Assembly (NCBI GenBank): GCA_947623455.1
Contig: OX392538.1
Coordinates: 4,154,001 to 4,218,000, forward strand
Reading direction: 5' to 3'
DNA from: Mimachlamys varia
Taxonomy: Eukaryota; Mollusca; Bivalvia; Pectinida; Pectinidae
Length of the DNA stretch: 64,000 nt
Part shown: piece by piece, positions 31,019 through 41,933 of the stretch
Position numbering within the stretch: the stretch's first letter is position 1
Layout: the number at the start of each line of letters is the position of its first letter
Program-made: the position numbers and the translations under genes
The notes under the pieces: generated by a model
Database searches by the model: none
Told to the model about the DNA's origin: nothing
Seen by the model: only the letters and a program-made list of their open reading frames with translations

Positions 31019-32260
31019 TTAAAAGGGTCCCAAACCTTTAAGATGTTGAAATAAAGTTAACTATTTGAAAGCATATACATTTCCGAGTAAAATGGTGAAG
31101 TTTGGTTGAAATTGAATGATAAATTATGAAGAAAACACAAGTTATTGCACCTGATGTACGTTTGCTATTCAGAGTTAGCACCAGATTTTTTTCATTTCTT
31201 TTGCATAACATTAACCTCTAGCACCTCAATTAAGCACGCAATTAGCAATTTCATATTTTGCCCACAGATCAAATACGCATACCACTCAACAGTTTTGGAA
31301 AAGAAATCTTGTTATTTTACTTTCTGTTAATTTTACAGTCTCTGAAGTAATTAATTTTTTATTTTAAGTAAATTTCATTTAATTTTAACAATTAAACACA
31401 TTTAGAATTCACACAAAACTCCAAAATTCTACAGAAAACTTGAGTCATAAAGGGTTATTAGATATCCATCTTAACTGTTTATCTATCAATTACACAGGCT
31501 TACATATAACACTTATAGCTCCCCGGGGTGCAGCCACTTTACAGGGAGATTATTGGGGGTAGGGGAGATGAAATGCCATAAACAGCTTATTGTATGTGTA
31601 AACAAAGATTACAAACACATTAAATCAATAAACAAGATGTTGAACAAGGTATATATTGTGACGGGAATAAAGAAATACCTACAATTAACTAAAAATATGG
31701 AATTTTAAGTTGGATTAAGCCACCAAAACCTACAAGGGACACATACACATGTATAATTTCATATGTGCATTTTTTATACAAGCCTATTCCGTACTAGTTC
31801 TAGTTATTGCTTTCTTCTGGCTATAAAAAACACATACATTTGTAATTTGTATGGATAAAGAAGCCTAAGAATGACTGGCCAGAGTTGGAACTAGGAAGGG
31901 GGTGCTGGTTGTGCAGGACAACACACTAGATTCTATCTCTATTGGATGCTAAAACCTGCTACATATATCAAGGAAGTACTTCTAACACAAACGCATATCA
32001 ATTATTACAGGTTATTGAACCAAACTTTATTTAAAACTTGAGTACAAGTGTCAGTCCAACAATACAGGCTTCAACATAGGGCCATGTTTAGCCAGATTTT
32101 AGCTAATTTTGAAGGGTTTTTTTCAAATTAAATATATCTGCATACTGAAAAAATGTGCTAACACTTAATGACAGTGGTTGTCTTTGAAAAAATAAAAAAC
32201 CGGAAGCACAGAAAAGGTTATAGAGGTCAAGTTCATTGAGCACATGGCTAGTTCTCTTAA
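31019..32260. repeat. Array unit lacking its MITE (empty site)
   Basis: Here the spacer end (TTCTCTT) runs straight into the next spacer start, reading TTCTCTTAAAAGGGTCCC. The 461-bp MITE and one TTAA copy are missing. A perfect empty site would read TTAAAGGG; this one has one extra A. The unit is 464 bp shorter than its neighbours. It is either an excision product, a deletion between the TTAAAGG words that flank the MITE, or a surviving pre-insertion unit. Confidence 0.9.
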
Positions 32261-35200
32261 AGGACTCACACAACTAAATAATTTACTATATGTTATTACT
32301 AAGCTTTAGAGCTAATAACTTTAATATTTGAAGTTCAACACTAGTGACAACTGCCTGGATTCACAGATACATACATGGCAAAGACTTCAAATGACATTTT
32401 ATCAGAAGTTTCGTGGCATTTTAGCTCGCTACGGGCGTCTGCTTCGGACAACTGGAAATTTACATATCAAACCAGTGAAAGGGGACGGGAACACCCTCTG
32501 ACTTTTGACCCCATATCAATCCGCCATCACATATCAAAATCTACCAAAAGTATACATTTTTGTAAAGTTAAATATCTATAGATTTCATTCAATGCAGAAT
32601 ATGTCAACAATTACCTATTTAGATTATTCAGAATCACTGTACTTAGCCGGAACAAATTTTCGGTAGGGACTACAAACGTATGAAACACTTCGTGATAGGC
32701 TGATTTAGTTGTGTGATTCCTTTAAAGGGTCCCAAACCTTTAAGATGTTGAAATAAAGTTAACTATTTGAAAGCATATACATTTCCGAGTAAAATGGTGA
32801 AGTTTGGTTGAAATTGAATGATAAATTATGAAGAAAACACAAGTTATTGCACCTGATGTACGTTTGCTATTCAGAGTTAGCACCAGATTTTTTTCATTTC
32901 TTTTGCATAACATTAACCTCTAGCACCTCAATTAAGCACGCAATTAGCAATTTCATATTTTGCCCACAGATCAAATACGCATACCACTCAACAGTTTTGG
33001 AAAAGAAATCTTGTTATTTTACTTTCTGTTAATTTTACAGTCTCTGAAGTAATTAATTTTTTATTTTAAGTAAATTTCATTTAATTTTAACAATTAAACA
33101 CATTTAGAATTCACACAAAACTCCAAAATTCTACAGAAAACTTGAGTCATAAAGGGTTATTAGATATCCATCTTAACTGTTTATCTATCAATTACACAGG
33201 CTTACATATAACACTTATAGCTCCCCGGGGTGCAGCCACTTTACAGGGAGATTATTGGGGGTAGGGGAGATGAAATGCCATAAACAGCTTATTGTATGTG
33301 TAAACAAAGATTACAAACACATTAAATCAATAAACAAGATGTTGAACAAGGTATATATTGTGACGGGAATAAAGAAATACCTACAATTAACTAAAAATAT
33401 GGAATTTTAAGTTGGATTAAGCCACCAAAACCTACAAGGGACACATACACATGTATAATTTCATATGTGCATTTTTTATACAAGCCTATTCCGTACTAGT
33501 TCTAGTTATTGCTTTCTTCTGGCTATAAAAAACACATACATTTGTAATTTGTATGGATAAAGAAGCCTAAGAATGACTGGCCAGAGTTGGAACTAGGAAG
33601 GGGGTGCTGGTTGTGCAGGACAACACACTAGATTCTATCTCTATTGGATGCTAAAACCTGCTACATATATCAAGGAAGTACTTCTAACACAAACGCATAT
33701 CAATTATTACAGGTTATTGAACCAAACTTTATTTAAAACTTGAGTACAAGTGTCAGTCCAACAATACAGGCTTCAACATAGGGCCATGTTTAGCCAGATT
33801 TTAGCTAATTTTGAAGGGTTTTTTTCAAATTAAATATATCTGCATACTGAAAAAATGTGCTAACACTTAATGACAGTGGTTGTCTTTGAAAAAATAAAAA
33901 ACCGGAAGCACAGAAAAGGTTATAGAGGTCAAGTTCATTGAGCACATGGCTAGTTCTCTTAAAGGACTCACACAACTAAATAATTTACTATATGTTATTA
34001 CTAAGCTTTAGAGCTAATAACTTTAATATTTGAAGTTCAACACTAGTGACAACTGCCTGGATTCACAGATACATACATGGCAAAGACTTCAAATGACATT
34101 TTATCAGAAGTTTCGTGGCATTTTAGCTCGCTACGGGCGTCTGCTTCGGACAACTGGAAATTTACATATCAAACCAGTGAAAGGGGACGGGAACACCCTC
34201 TGACTTTTGACCCCATATCAATCCGCCATCACATATCAAAATCTACCAAAAGTATACATTTTTGTAAAGTTAAATATCTATAGATTTCATTCAATGCAGA
34301 ATATGTCAACAATTACCTATTTAGATTATTCAGAATCACTGTACTTAGCCGGAACAAATTTTCGGTAGGGACTACAAACGTATGAAACACTTCGTGATAG
34401 GCTGATTTAGTTGTGTGATTCCTTTAAAGGGTCCCAAACCTTTAAGATGTTGAAATAAAGTTAACTATTTGAAAGCATATACATTTCCGAGTAAAATGGT
34501 GAAGTTTGGTTGAAATTGAATGATAAATTATGAAGAAAACACAAGTTATTGCACCTGATGTACGTTTGCTATTCAGAGTTAGCACCAGATTTTTTTCATT
34601 TCTTTTGCATAACATTAACCTCTAGCACCTCAATTAAGCACGCAATTAGCAATTTCATATTTTGCCCACAGATCAAATACGCATACCACTCAACAGTTTT
34701 GGAAAAGAAATCTTGTTATTTTACTTTCTGTTAATTTTACAGTCTCTGAAGTAATTAATTTTTTATTTTAAGTAAATTTCATTTAATTTTAACAATTAAA
34801 CACATTTAGAATTCACACAAAACTCCAAAATTCTACAGAAAACTTGAGTCATAAAGGGTTATTAGATATCCATCTTAACTGTTTATCTATCAATTACACA
34901 GGCTTACATATAACACTTATAGCTCCCCGGGGTGCAGCCACTTTACAGGGAGATTATTGGGGGTAGGGGAGATGAAATGCCATAAACAGCTTATTGTATG
35001 TGTAAACAAAGATTACAAACACATTAAATCAATAAACAAGATGTTGAACAAGGTATATATTGTGACGGGAATAAAGAAATACCTACAATTAACTAAAAAT
35101 ATGGAATTTTAAGTTGGATTAAGCCACCAAAACCTACAAGGGACACATACACATGTATAATTTCATATGTGCATTTTTTATACAAGCCTATTCCGTACTA

Positions 35201-35664
35201 GTTCTAGTTATTGCTTTCTTCTGGCTATAAAAAACACATACATTTGTAATTTGTATGGATAAAGAAGCCTAAGAATGACTGGCCAGAGTTGGAACTAGGA
35301 AGGGGGTGCTGGTTGTGCAGGACAACACACTAGATTCTATCTCTATTGGATGCTAAAACCTGCTACATATATCAAGGAAGTACTTCTAACACAAACGCAT
35401 ATCAATTATTACAGGTTATTGAACCAAACTTTATTTAAAACTTGAGTACAAGTGTCAGTCCAACAATACAGGCTTCAACATAGGGCCATGTTTAGCCAGA
35501 TTTTAGCTAATTTTGAAGGGTTTTTTTCAAATTAAATATATCTGCATACTGAAAAAATGTGCTAACACTTAATGACAGTGGTTGTCTTTGAAAAAATAAA
35601 AAACCGGAAGCACAGAAAAGGTTATAGAGGTCAAGTTCATTGAGCACATGGCTAGTTCTCTTAA

Positions 35665-36124
35665 AGGACTCACACAACTAAATAATTTACTATATGTTAT
35701 TACTAAGCTTTAGAGCTAATAACTTTAATATTTGAAGTTCAACACTAGTGACAACTGCCTGGATTCACAGATACATACATGGCAAAGACTTCAAATGACA
35801 TTTTATCAGAAGTTTCGTGGCATTTTAGCTCGCTACGGGCGTCTGCTTCGGACAACTGGAAATTTACATATCAAACCAGTGAAAGGGGACGGGAACACCC
35901 TCTGACTTTTGACCCCATATCAATCCGCCATCACATATCAAAATCTACCAAAATATACATTTTTGTAAAGTTAAATATCTATAGATTTCATTCAATGCAG
36001 AATATGTCAACAATTACCTATTTAGATTATTCAGAATCACTGTACTTAGCCGGAACAAATTTTCGGTAGGGACTACAAACGTATGAAACACTTCGTGATA
36101 GGCTGATTTAGTTGTGTGATTCCT
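35665..36124. mobile_element. Last MITE copy, forming the right edge of the array
   Basis: 460 bp, one base shorter than usual because of a G loss near 35954 that is shared with the copy near 26207. Its right terminus, GTGTGATTCCT, is followed directly by unique sequence (ATAGAAATATCC) instead of the TTAAAGGG spacer start. The array therefore ends exactly at the element end, as it begins exactly at the other end. Confidence 0.85.
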
Positions 36125-37532
36125 ATAGAAATATCCATAGTTTCTTCTCGTAATTTATTTTTCCGTTGTGTATTTTTGAGAATATTATCTGCTACCAAAA
36201 TGACGTCAAAAACGTTGTAAATAAATTATTATTTCCCTTGGCAAACACCACAAAAAACAGCGAAAATAATATGAGATGAAACAGGAAACAATTATGGTCG
36301 GGTATTAAGTTATCGACGAGATGGGGTTTCCGACGCCTTTGCCATTTTGTAAATATCTCGTAACCCTCGCGTGATTTCTCATCAGGTGTCGTCTGCCTAA
36401 TGCCCAACACAGCAAGAAACGTTTTGATTAGAAAAGTAGAATTTGCGTTTCAAACGGGTAATTTTATCACAGATTGAATATATACCCACGTAAAATCAAG
36501 TATTTACTTAAGCCCATTTTATATACATCTTTAAAACCTTACCTGCAGCGTTCTGAGCCTCAGTCAAATTTGCAACGCTTAGTGAACATTGCGCCAGATG
36601 TCCCGAGTCTGATTATGTCATTTTTAGCGACATATTACAACCAGGCAAAATTAATTTGGCAATTCAAGTAACGCGAAATTTTGTTGTGTTATAGATAAAA
36701 TGCTATGAAAGAACATATTTCAGATTTCATTTTCTCATAAAAAAAATGGAAAATAGTGTTGTTGCTTTTTTTTACATCAGACACTGTGAAGAGCTACAGT
36801 ATACAATTTCCATAAAAAGAATGTAATGGTAGGCAATGCGGTGTTTTAAACAGAGAATTATACAAAAAATGTTGACTTATGCAAGTTCTGATGTCACTTC
36901 CGTTGAAAAAATATTAAAACGTATTATTTAAATCAAAACGTGAATTTTCTGAAGGATGATAATTCAAAACTCAAATGTTGGTTCTTGGAAATGTTTTCCT
37001 GTTATAAAATTCGACTGGTGTGGTCTCCAATGCTTTTGAAACGCTAGGGAGCACTACCGTCGAAAACACAATATAGTGTCATGGCGGTCGCCATGACGAG
37101 TAGCAGTAGGAAAGTGTCGATATTATAATGAGGAAATAACGAATTGACACAGAAACAATTGTACTGCTAAGGTAAAAGATAGACTATTGCATAAATAATG
37201 TTGGGATATTTTATTCACAGTTGTTTCGTGTGCTATCTGCGATAATTGATTACCCCGTCGAAAACCGGATGTTCAAGGGTACTTAAAGGTGTGCAAAATT
37301 TCATTAAAATAATCCACAAAGTGAGGAAAAATTAAACGAAAAAGGTTGTCCCTGCTCTATATGATGTTACAATGTAGTGTTTTTGCCAACCATTTATCAG
37401 CTGTATGTTTACTATTTTTTTAAACTGCCCTATGTATTATATATATATAACTCGACATCCCCAAAAAAGGATGTTTTGAAGTCGCAGTGATAGACGGTCC
37501 GGTATTCTGACATGATCATAGTGGAAATCGTC
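36125..37532. other. Unique region right of the array; no gene supported
   Basis: AT-rich single-copy DNA. Open frames at 36192-36410 (-) and 36474-36671 (+) have no recognisable domain and no splice context, and I do not call them. A perfect CRE-type word TGACGTCA lies at 36201-36208, and a perfect short palindrome is listed separately. Confidence 0.5.
37078..37097. repeat. Perfect short palindrome
   Basis: GTCATGGCG and CGCCATGAC are separated by GT, giving a 9-bp stem. No function can be assigned. It lies in otherwise featureless sequence. Confidence 0.8.
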
Positions 37533-37748
37533 TATTATAGTGATGTGAACACCTGGATCGCAATGCATATACATACATGGATACGAATTGTACAAGATAA
37601 CATATATTATAGTGGCGTGAACACCTGGATCGCAATGCATATACATACAGGGATACGAATTGTACAAGATAACATATATTATAGTGATGTGAACACCTGG
37701 ATCGCAATGCATATACATACATGGATACGAATTGTACAAGATAACATA
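37533..37748. repeat. 72-bp tandem repeat, 3 copies
   Basis: Three successive copies start at 37533, 37605 and 37677 with very few differences (for example GTGATG against GTGGCG, ATGG against AGGG). Because 72 is a multiple of 3, frames stay open on both strands and produce spurious proteins of 109-120 residues. Confidence 0.95.
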
Positions 37749-38353
37749 TATCAAGCACGGGTACAATTACGACAGGAAATTCACATTTTAACCTTCGGAT
37801 CAACAACACTAAGTGTATATGATACATTGTGTTTAATATATTAAGAAACACGGAAACACAAACGACGAAGGAAGACAATTTCTATATATATATCTAGGTT
37901 AAGCGATTTTTTTTCAAGTCAATGATTATACAGAATCTTATTTGTTTTTTTTATATAATTAATTGTATCACGGACTTAGATTAGTCCGTGATTGTATTCA
38001 TTTCTTTTACTTTCCTTTTCAGTGTCCTACAGCTACATAGCAGTCTTTGAGTGTTATATTCGATGGAATGAATTCACTGACATTTTCTGAATTGTTGGGG
38101 ATCATACATATCATCTCTGGGACGTGTGTTCACCTACAACAGATGCATAGCGTCTTGGACAAGTTTACATTGTTTAATCTACTGTTGTTTGTAAAAATGG
38201 TTTAAATATGCTTGTTACATTTACTTTACGTTTTTGCCTCACTATTATAATAACATTTATAGATTGTTGTTAGAAGGTGGTTAATTTCATTGTAGTTTTT
38301 GTGTTTTATTTTATATCCAACAACCAACTTAACATATCCTTTTTATATCCAAG
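37749..38353. other. AT-rich sequence with one strong hairpin; possible retrotransposon tail
   Basis: There is no gene on either strand. ATCACGGACT at 37967-37976 and AGTCCGTGAT at 37983-37992 form a perfect 10-bp stem with a 6-base loop (TAGATT). The LINE remnant just to the right runs on the minus strand, so part of this stretch could be its degraded C-terminal coding end and 3' tail. I cannot set a boundary. Confidence 0.4.
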
Positions 38354-38587
38354 TTAATCAAAGACATGTTTAATTGTATTATGAAAACTTTCTAGACATC
38401 TGCATTTTATGAAAAAGTGTTCATAGCCTTCTAGTATGTTGCAAACATTACAGTTAGGTGTGTCGCTCAATTTCCATTTATGTAGTATTTGCTTTGTTAC
38501 TAGAATTTTATTTAGTAATTTCCATCTAAACTCTTTTAGTTTGTTGTTCTGAAGGTATCTGAATATAAACTGCCATATATTAAGTTA
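38354..38587 (-). pseudogene. Non-LTR retrotransposon ORF2 C-terminal remnant
   Basis: The minus-strand frame ending at the stop at 38354-38356 contains ...LKEFRWKLLNKIL..., then KWKLSDTPNCNVC, then YEHFFIKC. This order (a helix of KEF.WKLL type, then a C-x2-C ... H-x4-C cluster) is typical of the region after the reverse transcriptase domain in LINE ORF2 proteins. Only about 75 codons are recognisable, with stops on both sides. There is no endonuclease or reverse transcriptase core in the window, so this is a 5'-truncated dead copy. The exact clade is unclear. Confidence 0.55.
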
Positions 38588-38794
38588 GTTTCTGCTATGT
38601 TTTCTGCTTGTCAAATCTTTTTTTCCATTTATGCTATATGTTTAGCATCAATTTTATGTAGCTAAGGACATGTAGTTTTGTCCTGTATGTGCCATTAGTT
38701 TTAATTACTGCATGCTGTAATAAATTAATGCTGTAATTGTGTATATAAACTGTTTCTGTTGTTTGCATGTTGTCTTACATATCTTGTTATTATA

Positions 38795-39945
38795 CGAGGG
38801 TTGTTCAAAAAATAATGTCACTTGCATCGGTGTTCATATAGCGGAAGTACTTTTGTTCATTTTAATTTGCTCTGCCCTTCAAAATACTCTCCGCCAGCCA
38901 GAACACACCTTTTTAGCCGGTCAATCCATTTTTGGAAGCATTTTTCATACTTTCCAATGGGTACACCCATCAGACACTGATAAACAGCAGATCCAAGGGC
39001 ATTTCTCGAATTGTATCTCCTTCCAGATAAATGATATTTAAGTTTTGGAAAGAGAAATAGTCGCAGGGGGCCAAGTCTGGCGAATACGGAGGGTGCGGAA
39101 GGACGGTAACCTTCTGTGACTCCAAAAAGTCAGTCACAATACGTGCCTTGTGAGCGGATGCATTATCATGCAAAAGTCGGACATACTTAAGTCCTGTTTT
39201 GGGGCGGCGACTTTTGTAGTAGTTCTTCAATTTTCTCAGAACAACGTTTTTATAGAACTTGCCTGTGACCGTTCTGCCTTTTGGCACCGGGATTTGAATA
39301 GCTGGACCCTTATTAGTGAAACAAATAACATACAAAACCTTCTTTACCGTTCGTATTCGTTTGGCAATACTTGGGCGTCTGGCATTTTTCGGTTGGCAAC
39401 CTTCCGCTTCAAATGGTTCAAAATAATACACCCAGGTCTCATCACCAGTGACTATATTATCAAAAGCCTTTTTACTATATTTTGGGTACATTTTGAGAAG
39501 TTTCTTTGCCATTGTTTCTATGTTACCTTTGGTCGTAGTTGTTGCAGGACGACCTGGGTGAGCAGCATCTTTCAGTTGCTGCTGCCCAGCACTAAATTTA
39601 CCTACCCACCTACAAACAGTCTTGTGAGACATTTGGCCCTCCCCATAAATGTCACACACCTCGCGGTGAATATCTACAGCCTTTATGCCGAGTAATGACC
39701 TACCTTTTATATAGGCCCTAATTTCAAGAACATTTTCAACTCGGTTTCCTGTGATTTTGTGTCTAGTCTAACGAATAGGCTATGAAACGATGTACACTGT
39801 ACCGAGGCCAGTGAACGTGTGGACGAGATATTTACCTGTGTCACGAGCCAGTGATCACTCAATCGACACGAGGTGGTTTTGTGCATAAATTGCACGATTT
39901 CCGCGAAATAAAGCACAGATGACATTATTTATGGAACATCCCTCG
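38795..39945 (-). mobile_element. Mariner transposon, internally deleted, with both TIRs
   Basis: The left end reads CGAGGGTTGTTC and the reverse complement of the right end reads CGAGGGATGTTC. The inverted repeats continue to ...AATAATGTCA with few mismatches. TA dinucleotides abut both ends (38793-38794 and 39946-39947), matching the TA target duplication of Tc1/mariner elements. The element is 1151 bp, somewhat shorter than the roughly 1.3 kb of complete mariners, which fits an internal deletion in the transposase gene. Confidence 0.93.
38858..39767 (-). pseudogene. Mariner (D34D) transposase pseudogene
   Basis: Cut-and-paste transposase reading leftward. The frame is open from about 39767 to 38970. 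It starts with an N-terminal helix-turn-helix region (VENVLEIRAYIKG ... MSHKTVCRWVGKFSAG ... HPGRP) and then passes almost directly to AKKLLKMYPKYSKKAFDNI. Roughly 60 or more residues that normally hold the second DNA-binding motif and WVPHxL-type linker are missing. The catalytic triad is present: D in VTGDETW, D in LLHDN, and D in SPDLAPCDY, with 34 residues between the last two (mauritiana-type D34D). Near the C terminus a frameshift after GDTIR moves the true tail (reading ...YEKCFQKWIDRLKRCVLAGG) into another frame that stops at 38858-38860. No in-frame Met is visible at the expected start. The copy is dead, though its ends could still be moved in trans. Confidence 0.9.
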
Positions 39946-39984
39946 TACCTTTGTCTGTCGTGTAACAGGTGACGGAGAAAATGT

Positions 39985-40061
39985 AGCGGTCAGACCAGGG
40001 TTCGAACCCGGGACCTTCCGAACTCTAGACAAACATTCTACCACTGACCGAACTGGTCGCT
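39985..40061 (-). mobile_element. tRNA-derived SINE-like sequence or tRNA pseudogene
   Basis: On the minus strand this 77-nt stretch has tRNA size and order: a D-arm-like TTCGGTCAGTGGTAG (box A position), a perfect box B GGTTCGAACCC with a 5-bp T stem (CCGGG/CCTGG), and acceptor ends AGCG...CGCT. Two mismatches in the acceptor stem and a poor anticodon stem argue against a working tRNA. Downstream on its strand the sequence soon meets the mariner end, so any SINE body would be truncated. Confidence 0.5.
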
Positions 40062-40632
40062 AATGATCGATCCTGTCCAGTTCCGCTATGTGTACAGTCG
40101 TAAAAATAGCCATACACAGTTATGTTTCCATTGTTACATATAGCTAGGGCACGAAATTAAATAAATCGTGTGTCTAAGTTGGAAATAATACATACATGCA
40201 AAGATTAATATAAAGAAATATCAAGTTACACCAAAAGCCAAAATATGTGAGATTAAAATCTCTATGATTTCACATACAAGTAATTAATGTTGACAATGTT
40301 TTGATATTGGTTTTGCAAAACAAGAATATACTATCAATAAATCAAAATACATATACATGTATAAGCAGCCGGGCACTTGTCCGGAAGATCGGAATTTTTA
40401 CATGCTCTGTTGGTGGTTTAGTTTTTTTTTTTACAAACTTAATCTTCTTAATAAATTTTTAATAAAATATTTCGATAATACTTAAATCTTTCACCAATTA
40501 ATTTGGACACTGGATGATGCGAGATGACAGCCTCTGTCGGCCTTCGTATTGTACAGTAGGCCTATAGCTTGAAAAATGTCGTTAAAACATTGTGCTTTTC
40601 TGCGGATTGATAAATCGAATCATAGGCCCTAA

Positions 40633-40673
40633 CAGGGACGTATATGTGAGACCTCTCACATATATACGTCCCT
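40633..40673. mobile_element. 41-bp foldback flanked by an 8-bp direct repeat (hAT-like ends)
   Basis: The sequence is an almost perfect hairpin: AGGGACGTATATGTGAGA against its complement, differing by one TA. It begins CAGGG and ends CCCT(G). GGCCCTAA occurs immediately before (40625-40632) and again immediately after (40674-40681). CAGGG...CCCTG ends plus an 8-bp target duplication are features of hAT transposons, so this may be a minimal hAT foldback remnant. A chance or replication-slippage palindrome cannot be excluded. Confidence 0.5.
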
Positions 40674-41153
40674 GGCCCTAATAACATTCATGTGTTACAA
40701 TCACAAAGCTGACACAACCCGTTATCAAATCTTGCTAAATAGCTTTTGTTAAGTTAGGCAACCAGAGTTTTCGCGTTAGAGTAATCTTAGTTCTTTGATT
40801 TTAAACCTATCAACGGAATCCTTAATTTCGCTTTCTTTGCTGTCAACATTCTCGTACACCAGTCTGTAACAGAAGGTCCATTCTATAGACACGCCCGCAC
40901 AACTCACCTTTTCCAAACCTTGTGATAGTTATAAAGTGAAGAAATACCTCATTTTGTTTGTTTGGAGAAATTCTCCTTTCAGGTTCATATTGTAGGTGGG
41001 CCCCATGTTACAATTTCTTTTAAAAAATCCAGTTCAATCTCTATAAAAGAAAACTATATCCTCATTTGAGCTCGATTCAAACATATTTTACAAAATGAAT
41101 CAAGCAAAAGTTACATCATCAATAGGAACGCCTTTTCCCAAAAATACTTTGTA

Positions 41154-41173
41154 TATAGATACATGTATCTATA
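41154..41173. repeat. Perfect 20-bp palindrome
   Basis: TATAGATACATGTATCTATA is identical to its reverse complement. It sits about 1 kb upstream of CFAP69. No function is inferred. Confidence 0.8.
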
Positions 41174-41933
41174 ATATATATTATGTACTTATAGCAAATC
41201 AGAGACTAAAAATACATGTTACCTAAGTCTCAGGCTAATCAAATCAAGTTTTCTATATGTATTTATATGCATATTTAGAAGGGTGGAAAGTTATATCCTC
41301 AGCACGAGCGAGCCAATTTATCGCCAAAATTGAGAAGATGATTTTTACATTATACAATTGCCATCTTTAACAACAGCAATTAATTTGCTTTATTATTATA
41401 CAGAAACTTCCTTTTTTTAATTTTATTTTCATACGTTTTTCAAATATGGAATTGATTGACTTTTCCGTATAAAAGTCCCTGCAAATATTCTCATCGGCGC
41501 TTTTAAAATTAAAAAAAAAAAGAAGCTCTCATGTATGGTCAGGTCGGGTACATGATCATGATCAAACTGAACGAAACTGTCAAAAATAAAACAAGACTAC
41601 ACAAGCTCAACAGCTTGTTGGATGGCAGAAGATGAATCTGACACAATCTGCACAGATTGAATCTGACAAATCCCAATGCTGATATAAGATTTGTCTCCCT
41701 TACACCATACGAACACTTAGTTTTAACTTGTGTGTATTTTGTTTTATAGTTTTACCCTATTAAATATTTAGAATTTCTTTTTTGTATACTTGTTATATTG
41801 TCTTTTCCTTAAAGAGCTTTCTCGAACAGAAGCATTTCAATCAAATTCTTAAAAAAAATTGTTATGCTCATAACAAGTGCTTTAAATTCTAATAATTGTT
41901 CAAGGGAAGTAACCTCGATTGCTACATCCGGTT

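Larger units (their letters stand above)
389..36124. repeat. Tandem array of a 1702-bp unit (MITE + spacer)
   Basis: Near-identical head-to-tail units of 1702 bp fill 35.7 kb. MITE parts begin at 389, 2091, 3793, 5495, 7197, 8899, 10601, 12303, 14005, 15707, 17409, 19111, 20813, 22515, 24217, about 25918, 27619, 29321, about 32261, 33963 and 35665. That gives 21 MITE copies and 21 spacers. I saw only a few differences: A to G at 11767, 13469 and 18575; C to T at 14099; G to A at 15870; a 1-base loss in the G run near 25557; loss of one G near 26207 and again near 35954; and one unit lacking the MITE near 31020. The array starts and ends on MITE termini. Short frames of 61 and 68 codons recur in every unit but have no recognisable domain. 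I found no 5S, snRNA, tRNA or histone sequence in the unit, so I read it as non-coding satellite DNA. A centromeric or heterochromatic role is possible but not shown. Confidence 0.97.
40062..41933. other. Intergenic region upstream of CFAP69
   Basis: AT-rich single-copy sequence with no supported gene. It contains the 41-bp foldback at 40633-40673 and the palindrome at 41154-41173, described separately. Confidence 0.5.

Noticed and set aside
389..36124. Satellite unit as a 5S rRNA, snRNA, tRNA or histone gene cluster
   Set aside because: I looked for 5S, U1, U2 and U6 core words, box B and histone frames on both strands and saw none.
389..36124. Array as a pure assembly artefact
   Set aside because: Scattered substitutions, a unit with a near-precise MITE loss and distinct flanks argue for real copies, although the exact copy number may be wrong.
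36192..36671. Two small frames right of the array
   Set aside because: No domain, no splice signals and no repeat or regulatory context supporting a gene.
37437..37878. Frames of 109, 110 and 120 codons on both strands
   Set aside because: They arise from the 72-bp triplicate, whose length keeps several frames open.
39150..39695. 181-codon plus-strand frame
   Set aside because: It is the antisense shadow of the mariner transposase.
39707..39925. 72-codon minus-strand frame beside the transposase
   Set aside because: It overlaps the 5' end of the mariner in a different frame from the helix-turn-helix coding sequence.
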